Shown here piece after piece: positions 50,601-60,800 of a DNA stretch of 64,000 nucleotides. The translations under genes were made by a program, and so were the position numbers. How positions within the stretch are numbered: the first letter of the stretch is position 1; the number at the start of each line of letters is the position of its first letter. Source of the stretch: Beroe forskalii (lineage: Eukaryota > Ctenophora > Nuda > Beroida > Beroidae); the NCBI GenBank assembly GCA_011033025.1, contig WFMF01000493.1:60881-124880 (forward strand), in the 5' to 3' direction. The notes beneath the pieces were generated by a model. The model had not been told where the DNA came from and did not search any database. It saw only the letters and a program-made list of their open reading frames with translations.

Positions 50601-53600
50601 GACAGATATGCTTGAGCAATTCCAGTTGTTTATCATGGCCTTTAGAAATGTAAAACACAACAGAATAACAGATAATGCTAAACCAATACTCACGTATGTT
50701 AGGATCGTTCTCCAGTTCCCATAGCTCAGTCGTCATCATCTGGTTGAAGTGAGGTAAGCAGTGCCGTAGGATGTACTTTGCAGCCTCAACCTCCAGCTCA
50801 GCTACTGTGTTTTCTGAAAATATAGTCTAACTTTAGCTAACCCTGTGAACGTGTGGGGCACCAAATGTCATGGTTATGTCTGAGTCGTAAAATATCAGGC
50901 CTGATAATGAAATTATGGAATCCAAAACACGAAACTATTGGCACACGATCCCCGTTAGATTTGAACATTACTAAAATTGGAATATCATAGAAAGTGTACC
51001 AAATAATATATGGTAAATACACACTTGGGTGTGTATCACTACATTAATTCCACGAGCTAGGATGGAATTCATGCAATAAATGCACGAGCCATGAGTGCAT
51101 TTATTGGAGTAATTGCACGAGCTTGCGAGTGCAATTACGATGGTAATTTACACACCGGAAGTGTGTATTTACTGTATTATTACTCCTGCCGTATACGCAT
51201 CAATCAAAGTAGACGGTTTGAAACTTTAAGTATTCGAACTCAATGTTTTATGAAGAATGGGTACACTATTTCATAATTGAAACAGGCGAGAATTTTGGGA
51301 CAATCAGAATCACATCATCATCGTATCAGTCAATTCAGAATAAGTTCAAAAGTCCAAATGATACAACCAGCGCCTCAGCATTGATACATACTGTTAGTGT
51401 ATGACGTAGTGTATATATGTACTTTACAAAAATTTTGTTATGATCTTTCGTTGCCATAAAAAACATGACTCATGAAAGTTAAGTACTCAATCGAAAACAA
51501 AACAATTCACACCACAAACATTAATAACGACTACAATCTTATGCGGATCTCGTATAGAATCTGGCCTTAAAGAAAAACACGATCACATTTGAATGTAGTC
51601 AGCTAAATCTTTAGAATGTATCAAAATTTATGTATGTACCTCAGTTGAACAAAAGCATTGCACCATAATCATTATCTTCATCCTGATCTTAAATAAGAAA
51701 CGAATACGACTGATAGAAATGACGGCGCACAGAAATAATGCAAATGAAATTGATAAACGGAGCAATACACCATATATGGCGCCACAATCTCTGCGTTATA
51801 TCTAAGACTAGATAAATAAACATTGAAAACATGGATGGAGTTATCGCCTGTCTGGGTGGCGCTTTCATTTAGGTATATAACTATGTTCCTTTTATCTATT
51901 TTATCTTTAATCTTGTGTTGCCCTATAGTAACGCTTAGACATTTCTTATTTTATATATTGTGCTCCTATTTACTTTATCTTGTGCTACCGAATGTACCAT
52001 TTAAAATATATCATATATCGTACCGAACATATTGTGCCCTTATCGCTATTTTATCTTGTTTACAGTATATATACTGCAGTTAAGAATAAATTATATCGAA
52101 TCGTTTTATATGAAAAGTGCGATAACAGATATCATGGGAGCTTATTATTCTCAATTTACATCCTCACAGAAATAGCAAATAGGATAGGATCGTGAGAATG
52201 GCCGTTTCAGAAAATTTGTAGTAATTCAACAGTAGTAATTCAACAGTTGGGAATAGTAATTCAACACTTGGAATAGTAATTCAACAGTTGAGTGTATAGT
52301 AATTACAACAGTTGAACAACTGCTGGGTACGGTGATATTATGATTAATTTTTCTCAAAATTCCAAAAGTAATTACACTTGGCAGGGTAATAATAATAATA
52401 AACGTCGACTCACTGGAAGGATTCAGCTGTTGATGTTCACAGACTGACAACTCTCAAAGTCGAATACCATCAGCCTACTCTCCTTCTTTCACCAGTTCCT
52501 GAAGAGGAGGAACCTGCAGGTTTCTCTGTCCATTTCCCGGGTTGGTGGAGGAGGAGGCACAGTCCAGACAGAGAGGGATCCAGTTCAGGTACTGGGAACA
52601 CCGAGGTTCTGCATAAAGGGAACCCCTCACTCTCCTTTGGTTACTTCCTCGAAGCGCACCTGAGGAGGACATGGTGTCATTTAGGATACTGAGAAATTGG
52701 ATTAATGTACAGGTTACTAGGTATTGGGGTGATCTGTAATGAAAATAGAGGCTACATTAGATACGGCTCGTTAATTAATTTATGAGAAAGGTATAAAACA
52801 AGTTTCAATAACTAAATGCAAACTTATAGCAAACAGATTTCGAGGCATATTGTACATTGTACAAAAAGCACAGAAGAACTGATCAATTATTGCCTGATGA
52901 ACTGACCTGTCAATTTATTAATTATCCGAGACCTGTTGTTTCATGAAAGTTGAATCCTTAGACGATCTGATCTGAACACCTCAAAATTTAACTCCTGTAC
53001 TTGGAACATGTCATAGGGATGAGACTTGACTCACTGAGACAGAGATATCAGAGCCATCCCAATAGAAACAGCATTCAGGTACGAAGGAATTCGAATGCAG
53101 AAGCTTGAACACCAGAACCATAACTATCAGCAAGATTATTCCCCATCAACGCTTTCTGCAACTTGCAGATGCTACGAATACTATTCAAGGCATGGCAGTC
53201 AGAAGATGTCGTACAACTTGTAAGAAGGGATGTAAGGTCTTCTTCTCAACAGGTCCTCGGTTAGGGATGAACCCGAAGCATTCTCTGAGACCAAGGCATT
53301 GGATCTTCTTGTAGTGCATGTAAATCTCTCCCTTGGATGTAAAGGAGTCGAAACAAAAGCAACATTTGTAGGGGTTTACTCTCGGTATTTTGGACAGAAT
53401 AAAATTATAGAGCTTCGAATGGCATTTTGGGTCCACAGTTTCAGTGACCAAGAGCAAGTTACCTTCATTCAAAGTAGGATACTGGTCCCTGATAAAGGCA
53501 ACTGTTCGCTTGTACGCATTGATAAGCTCATTCTTAATGACATCCCCATCAACCTGATCAGCTGCTTTTGCAGTGCAGAGCATGTCTTGAAGGATCCTGC

Positions 53601-56600
53601 ACTCAAAGGTAGCAATGTGATACCGCACATCATCAATTGACAGGAACACGATGTCACACAGCAAACATGTTTTGGAGGCTGCAATCTTGTCAGCAATAGC
53701 GATCTGATTGGTAAGAAATGCAGGTGATGTACCATACATGAGTTTAAATGACTCTGGAGTACTTTCATACCGAGGGTATATCTTCAGAGTTGCGTTGATT
53801 GATTCTTTGACTTCCTTCTTCAAAGCAGGAGATATAATAGCTTGTTTGTCAATATCACAGATACCAGCCCTGTTGATAATGTGGCTGTATTGACACTGAA
53901 TAAACCGCTTCAATTCGAACAAGTCTGTGACAGTGAATGAAGCTTGGATCATCCCTCGGTTATCTTTCTTACACACCATCTTCCTGTGAAAGAGGAGATA
54001 AGACTTAAGCTCTGGACAAAAGTTCTCAGCAGGCTCTTCAAACCAAAGATGACGATCAATCAGTTCAGCGGCAACGTTGCAAGCATTACATATGTTAAGG
54101 TTGGAGCTTTCATCGAAAGTAAACATTTCCCTGAGCCCAAGCTTTGAGTTGCTTGAAGTTGCTCAGCAGCATTGTTGTTTTCGCTGAAATATTTCTTCAT
54201 GTTTGACGAGGAAATAACAGCCCTGGGGTCCTGCTCGAATATGGAGGAGTAAACTTTGATGATATCCAGCATCTTATCAGTTTTACCCATATTCCCAGTG
54301 CTGCACTTCTTCCACTCGTTCTTCACGAGGTTTATCACAAACATTATTGTAGGGCACTTGAAGAAAAGCAGGTGGAGTAGAAGGTGGTCAGCAGACTTCA
54401 GATCCATGAAACAGAAGGAACAAGTAGAAGATTCATTGCCAATGACAAATGAAATCAGATTGCTGTGCTTGGCATAATTTTGAGGAGAGTTTACAAGGAA
54501 GTCTTCAAACTCTTCATGATCGAAGAAGGCACTTGACTTCGATTTTGTTGATGCTTTAAACAAGAACAGGACTTTTCGAATGTGATGAACGAAGTCAAAA
54601 CTGACAGATCTATTGTTGTTAATCACTATTCTTGTGGGTGCAGGGCAAGGCTTGAAGAGATGGTTAAACTTGTAAACTTCATCCATCAAACACAAGAAAT
54701 TCTTGAGATATGCACAAGCACCAAGGGCCAGGTGATTGTTAAGGTTGATAAAGTTGGCATCAGACTCATCTAGACCACAAAGTGGACAGACAGATCCATT
54801 TTTCTTCTTTACAACTTTCTTTGCCCAGGCAAAGAATTCTTGGAAGATACTTGCTTCTTCTACAGTTAATTCTTCTTTAAGTTGTAAAGACTCTTGTTCT
54901 GCTCCGTCAAACAGTACCTTTTTAACTTTCTCTGTAATGTCAAGATTTAAGAACTTTTCGATCACCAGAGTTATGTACTCACTGATATGATCTTTTGTAA
55001 GATTTATAGTCAAGTCGCCCCTCAGTATTGCCTGCTTGATAATGTAAGAACAGTGTTGGGTTACAATATTCAAGGGAGTCTGAACGTCCCACTCACAATA
55101 GTCAATAAGACTGTAGATCTGGTTACACACTGGTCTGATACTTTTGCATGATATGTAAACGATATGTTTTAGCAAATTCTTCTCATTATTGAAGACTGTC
55201 GTGCAGAAGGGACATTCAGTGGAGTTTTGTCTCCCACTCAAAACTTCTTCTGCCCAGTTCTGTTGGTGCTCTTCTATTTTCAGGGCAACTGCAGCATCTT
55301 TGGGTGTTTTATAGAACTGAAGAGTGAAGTTATTATCCAGTGATTTGAAATAAACCGCATTTTCCAGCAGCTTACATGCAAGATCGTCAGTTAGTATTGA
55401 CTGTTGAAGCATCATTTTCCTGGGAACTTTCTGGAATTGCATAAAACTTTGGAAGCAAACTGTCACTCTTCTCATTTCTTCAACATTACCAGGGGACTTC
55501 CAGACATTCTTCATGTGTGATTTCATATCTCTGTAGAATTTCAAGAGAAATGGACACAACGCAAAAGAAATGTGATGCTTTAGTACGGCTGGGTTCTTTA
55601 TTGGAGCATAACATAATGGACATTCGGATGCCCTTTGAATGATGTTGTCAGTAATGCTTTCCATGTACATGAGAATAAGAGGAGCTTTATCTTCTTTGAG
55701 AAACCTTAGATCATTGAAATCATGCTCAAATCCCATGGCATAGTAATTTAGAAGACAATAGTAGTACAGGAAGGTCCATGATGTTCCAACCTTTTGAGAT
55801 GTTGCATGAATATATGGCTGATTATGAAATAAAAGGAATGATCTAAAAACAACACACGCATCAAATAAATGTCTTTTGTCTAAATAGATGTCAGTATCTG
55901 CTGTTTCAGTGTTCTTTACCTGGTCACCACAGAACATACAAACACCTTTCAGGGCAGGGACACTATTCCTGTGGAAGTACTTCTTTGAAAATATGTCTTT
56001 GGCGACTTCTGGGCTCACATTCTTCTCTTTCAAACTGTCAGGCTTGATGGAACCATTTTCAATGGGGTGACAAGAATTTATGCCGACTACACACTCAACG
56101 AATATTGATTTGAATGAAGTACATGTAGATACAAAATGATTACTGAGTGACTTTTCTGAACCAAATCTTTGATCACACAGGAGGCAAGTGTTGGTCGTGT
56201 CAGAGTGCTGTTTTAGCCATCTCCAACACTCATCAACAACAAAATCCATGAATGAGCCATGATTATCCTTTGAGTCACTGTTCATTAGTTCAACCTTCTC
56301 CTTGAAAGTACGACAAATTGATTTAAGTGAGGCAATTATAGTTGATTTCGTAGCTTGTTTTTCTTTGTTGCTGTTCTTCTCACGCATTGCCTCAATTGTA
56401 CCGATTTCTGACATGAATTTCCATCCACTTGTTTGACATGAGCTATCTTTCAGTTCAATCTTAGGCTTCCTGGACCGACCTTTCAATGCTGCTTTTTGAA
56501 CAACTTGGGCATCAAGTTGAGGTGGTAACACCGGAATATCAACCTTAGTTGCAGTTCTTTGCTGTTTGGTGACCTGCTTAGACTTACTTGCGATAGCTCT

Positions 56601-56984
56601 TTTACCTGCTCCTCTTTTGGTAGATTTTGATGGAGCTGGTTTGATAGGTGCAGGTTTTATGGGCACAGGACTGAGTATGCTTGCTTGATACTGAGGTATT
56701 GTTGCAAACAGAGTTTTACCCTTGTTACCCTGGGTAGATGGTTGCAAGGGCTGCAGTTCATGGTGCTGATTAGGAAGGTTTCTGTTTGGTTGAGTAAGAT
56801 TAATTAACGTTGGCAATGAACTAGAAGATAATGTGGACGGTCTGCCATGTCCATCCACACCAGTCCTATCATTGGCTGAATTTACAATGAAAACAGGGTT
56901 AGAAAGAGTGAATGGGGGAACAGCATAGAATGGAACACCTTCTTGTGGAGGATTATTATTCTTTACACTTTCATCACTTTCCAT
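40007..56984 (-). CDS. KDM3: KDM3-type JmjC histone demethylase with N-terminal zinc-module array and long disordered tail
   Basis: Family role: Fe(II)/2-oxoglutarate demethylase of H3K9me1/2 in the nucleus. Exons (5' to 3'): 56984-52907, 52733-52414, 50813-50694, 50408-50277, 49753-49629, 49394-49205, 48409-48230, 47762-47579, 47418-47267, 47025-46909, possibly 46238-46172, 45948-45754, 45516-45385, 45275-45195, 45047-44745, 44604-40007. The KDM3 zinc finger is in exon 4 ([20 protein letters not shown]). The JmjC part reads [45 protein letters not shown] (HxD iron ligands), [34 protein letters not shown] (second His) and [10 protein letters not shown]. Frame lesions: near 54160, 53210, 52600 and 43430, and exon 47025-46909 ends in phase 1 while 45948 opens in phase 0. 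It converges on the GNPTAB-like gene 225 bp away. Confidence 0.85.
40728..40860 (-). repeat. 33-bp in-frame coding repeat in KDM3 tail, four units
   Basis: Four 33-bp units of the CTTCGCGGCTTTTCTTCACT type (plus-strand reading) encode [11 protein letters not shown]-like units on the minus strand. As 33 = 11 codons the coding frame is kept. Confidence 0.9.
45385..48409 (-). CDS. KDM3: KDM3 JmjC catalytic exons
   Basis: Exons 48409-48230, 47762-47579, 47418-47267, 47025-46909, 45948-45754 and 45516-45385 make the JmjC domain. Fe(II) ligands are the His and Asp of VLHIDISD (exon 47025) and the His of AGAPHQV (exon 45516). All three ligands are present, so activity is plausible. Order and spacing follow KDM3A/B/C. 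The junction between 46909 and 45948 is out of phase unless the small exon 46238-46172 ([20 protein letters not shown]) is used, and even then its donor is poor. Confidence 0.85.
46266..46817. mobile_element. hAT-like MITE in a KDM3 intron, 8-bp target duplication
   Basis: The element at 46274-46809 (536 bp) begins CATAGCTGCCGA and ends TCGGCAGCTATG, perfect 12-bp inverted repeats, and is flanked by an identical 8-bp duplication ATCCCAAC (46266-46273 and 46810-46817). The inside contains GGGAGGGCA words near both ends, a T-run at about 46396-46411, and repeated TAGGTAAATTTTCA words. Eight-bp duplications are typical of hAT elements; no transposase is present. Confidence 0.85.
48518..54688. 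repeat. Left arm of a large inverted duplication
   Basis: Reverse-complement match to 57858-64000, covering the KDM3 region from inside exon 1 to beyond the exon ending at 49205. The breakpoint lies at CTTCATCCATCA (54677-54688), matched by TGATGGATGAAG at about 57858. Similarity runs through exons and introns alike, with substitutions and many small indels. The spacer between arms is about 3.2 kb and holds the KDM3 5' end. Confidence 0.9.
51040..51165. repeat. Hairpin cluster with CGAGC loops (left-arm copy)
   Basis: Three neighbouring hairpins with different stems (GGAATT, AAATGCAC and TAATTGCAC types) but related loops around CGAGCTTGCGAG. This copy is partly decayed; the right-arm counterpart at 61430-61580 is cleaner. 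Confidence 0.7.
52907..56984 (-). CDS. KDM3: KDM3 first large exon: array of degenerate CxxC...H...C modules
   Basis: ATG at 56984 opens 942 in-frame codons before the first lesion. Residues 1-190 are low-complexity with Pro/Ser and a basic [16 protein letters not shown] stretch. Then CxxC-x(10-20)-H-x(4-6)-C modules recur: about 267-288 (CLLCDQRF...HFVSTC), 349-377, 455-477 (CPLCYAPI...HISFALC), 591-613 (CPFCTTVF...HIVYISC), 733-757 and 855-877 (CSFCFMDL...HLLFFKC). Four more follow after the lesion: CNACNVAA..., CLLCDIVF...[15 protein letters not shown]...HYKKIQC and CCFCGIAL...HPMTC. Each is followed by hydrophobic helix-like sequence. Donor and phase link this exon to the KDM3 exons downstream, clearest in the inverted copy. 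Against the inverted copy this exon has a net 4-nt deficit near 54160 and two 2-nt deficits near 53195-53210. Confidence 0.8.
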
Positions 56985-57498
56985 GTCATCGTTTCTAGTT
57001 TGATGAGAAACAGTTACAAATAAGGTTATTTCGATAAAACATCTTTGTAGAATTAAAGTTATTGATCATGATGGTGCTACAATTTAACCTTATAAAAGCA
57101 ATATTCAAGATGGATTTCGGTGGTTACATTTCTTTTAGATACTCAGTCTAATTAAAATTCTCAAAATTTAGAATTTTATTATCATAATTCACACATGTAA
57201 TGACTTCATAGGCAGTAACAGACATATTGAACTTGTTTACAACCAATGACTTCTATTATTTCTATGACATGAGCATCTAACAACTGTGATGCCAAAGTAT
57301 CTGTGTCTGCATTGCCAAAGATTTTCTTATTCCTAAATTCCAAGACAATTTGTAATCTCATGCCCATGACCGATTGCAATTTAGTCAAGGGACAAAGGTT
57401 AAAGATAATTCAAATAATCACTTAACTATAATCACAGTTTTAAAGGTGAATTACTAATTATGAAAATAGTTGGACATGATATAAATATATTAACAGGC
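56985..57498. other. Region upstream of KDM3 start
   Basis: Presumed promoter and 5' UTR of the KDM3 gene. AT-rich, with no clear TATA or other decisive motif; only one short minus-strand open frame. Confidence 0.4.
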
Positions 57499-57682
57499 TC
57501 TGTAGGCAGGGGTGTAGCCACATTTTTGAAAGGGGCGGCGAGTTACATTTAAAACCTGTTTAATGTTTTACTTTGCTGGCTCAAAGCTCTCATTTTATCA
57601 AAATGAAAAAAATATTCGTATCACCTGTTCAAGGGAGGCAGCCGCCTGTGTCGCCTCCCCTGGCTATGCCTCTGTCTGTAGG
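57499..57682. mobile_element. hAT-family MITE with perfect 8-bp target duplication
   Basis: The element 57507-57674 (168 bp) starts CAGGGGTGTAGCCA and ends TGGCTATGCCTCTG, imperfect inverted ends of the CAGxGGCGTAGCCA type known for hAT elements. It is flanked by identical TCTGTAGG at 57499-57506 and 57675-57682. It is too short to code. It lies between the KDM3 promoter and the start of the right inverted arm. Confidence 0.9.
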
Positions 57683-57857
57683 TATGATCTAGGAATAAAA
57701 ACATCATACACAGTTTCCTGTATACTTGGCTGAGTGGACAGTGTAGTTATCTGATTGTGTAGCTACTCTGATTGTTAAATTGCAGAGTAGCTACACAAAA
57801 ATTTGAATACCGACTAAAAAGCAACAACTTTCAGCAAAATTTTTCTAAATTTTTCAT

Positions 57858-60800
57858 TGATGATGGATGAAGTTTACAAGTTTAACCATCTCTTCAAGCC
57901 ATGCCCCTGCAACCCACAAAATTGTGATAACAACAATAGATCTGTCAGTTTTGACTTTGTTCATCACATTCGAAAAGTCCTGTTCTTGTTTAAAGCATCA
58001 ACAAAATCGAAGTCAAGTGCCTTCTTCGATCATGAAGAGTTTGAAGACTTCCTTGTAAACTCTCCTCAAAATTATACCCAACACAACAATCTGATTTCAT
58101 TTGTCATTGGCAATGAATCTTCGACTTGTTCCTTCTGTTTCATGGATCTGAAGTCTGCTGACCACCTTCTGCTCCACCTGCTTTTCTTCAAGTGCCCCAC
58201 TATAATGTTTGTAATAAACCTCGTGAAGAACGAGTGGAAGAAGTGCAGCACTGGGAATATGGGTAAAACTGATAAGATGCTGGATATCATCAAAGTTTAC
58301 TCCTCCATATTCGAGCAGGACCCCAGGGCTGTTATTTCCTCGTCAAACATGAAGAAATATTTCAGCGAAAACAATAATGCTGCAATGCTGAGCAACTTCA
58401 AGCAACTCAAAGCTTGGGCTCAGGAAATGTTTACTTTCGATGAAAGCTCCAACCTTAACATATGTAATGCTTGCAACGTTGCCGCTGAACTGATTGATCG
58501 TCATCTTTGGTTTGAAGAGCCTGCTGAGAACTTCTGTCCAGAGCTAAAGTCTTATCTTCTCTTCCACAGGAAGATGGTGTGTAAGAAAGATAACCGAGGG
58601 ATGATCCAAGCTTCATTCACTGTCACAGACTTGTTCGAATTGAAGCGGTTTATTCAGTGTCAATACAGCCACATTATCAACAGGGCTGGCATCTGTGATA
58701 TTGACAAACAAGCTATCATATCTCCTGCTTTGAAGAAGGAAGTCAAAGAATCAATCAACGCAACTCTGAAAATATACCCTCGGTATGAAAGTACCCCAGA
58801 GTCATTTAAACTCATGTATGGTACATCACCTGCATTTCTTACCAATCAGATAGCTATTGCTGACAAGATCGCTGCCTCCAAAACATGTTTGCTGTGTGAC
58901 ATCGTGTTCCTGTCAATTGATGATGTACGGTATCACATCGCTACGTTTGAGTGTAGGATGCTTCAAGACATGCTCTGCACTGCAAAAGCAGCTGATCAGG
59001 TTGATGGTGATGTTATCAAGAATGAACTTATCAATGCGTACAAGCGAACAGTTGCCTTTATCAGGGACCAGTACCCTACTTTGAATGAAGGTAACTTGCT
59101 CTTGGTCACTGAAACTGTGGACCCAGAATGCCATTCGAAGCTCTATAACTTTATCCTGTCCAAAATACCGAGAGTAAACCCCTACAAGTGTTGCTTTTGT
59201 TTTGACTCCTTTACATCCAAGGGAGAGATTTACATGCACTACAAGAAGATCCAATGCCTTGGTCTCAGAGAATGCTTCGGGTTCATCCCTAACCGAGGAC
59301 CTGTTGAGAAGAAGACCTTACATCCCTTCTTACAAGTTGTGTACGACATCTTCTCTGACTGCTATGCCTTGAATAGTATTCGTAGCATCTGCAAGTTGCA
59401 GAAAGCGTTGATGGGAGTCAATAATCTTGCTGATAGTTATGAGTTTTGGTGCTCGAGCTTCTGCGACTCCTTCGTTCCTGAGTGCTGTTTCTGTGGGATC
59501 GCTCTGATCTCTGTCTCGGTGATCAAGTCTCATCCTATGACATGTTCCAAGTTACGGGAGTTAAATTTTGAGGTGTTCAGATCAGATCGTCTGAAGGATT
59601 CAACTTTCATGAAGCAGCAAGGTCTCGGATCGTGTAAATTAACAGGTCAGTTCATCAGGCAATAATTGATCAATTAATCTGTGCTTTGTACAATGTACAA
59701 TATGCACTCGAAATCTGTTTTGCTATAAAGTTGCATTTAGTTATTGAAAGCGGTTTATACCTTTCTCATAATTAATTAACGAACCGTATCTAATGTAGCC
59801 TCTATTTCATTACAGATCCACCCCAATACCTAGTAACCTGTACAGTAATCCAATTTCTCAGTATCCCTAATGACACCATGTCCTCCTCAGGTGCCTTGCC
59901 TCGAGAAGTAACTAAGGAGAGTGAGGGGGTTCCCTTTATGCAGAGGTACCGGTGTTCTCAGTACCTGAACTGGATCCCTCTCTGTCTGGACTGTGCCTCC
60001 TCCTCCACCAACCCGGGGGAAATGGACGAGGAAACCTGCAGGTTCCTCCTCTTCCGGAGACTGGTGAAGAAGGAGAGTAGACTGATGGTATTCGACTTTG
60101 AGAGTTGCCAGTCTGTAGCTAACATCAACAGCTGGACTCCCTCCAGTGAGTCGGCGTTTTATTATTATTATTACCCTGCAGTGTAATTACTTTTGGAATT
60201 TTTGAGAAAAATTAATCATGTAATATCACCGTACCGAGCAGTTGAATTACTGTTCAAGTGTGTAATTACTATACCTCAACTGTTGAATTACTATTCAAGT
60301 GTTGAATTACTATTCCCAACTGTTGAATTACTACTGTTGAATTACTACAAATTTTCTGAAACGGCCATTCTCACGATCCTATCCTATTTGCTATTTCTGT
60401 GAGGATGTAAATTGGAGAATAATAAGCTCCCATGATATCTGTTATCGCACTTTTCATATAAAAACGATTCGATATAATTTATTCTAACCGTATACAGTAT
60501 ATATACTGTAAAACAAGATAAAATAGCGATAAGGAGCACAATATGTTCGGTACGATATATGATATATTTTAAATGGTACATTCGGTAGCACAAGATAAAG
60601 TAAATAGGAGCACAATATATAAAATAAGAAATGTCTAAGCGTTACTATAGGGCAACACAAGATTAAAGATAAAATAGATAAAAGGAACACTTAGTTATAT
60701 ACCTAAATGGCGCCACCCAGACGGGCTTGATAACTCCATCCGTGTTTCAATGTTTATTTATCTAGTCTTAGAGATATAACGCAGACTTGTGGCGCCATAT

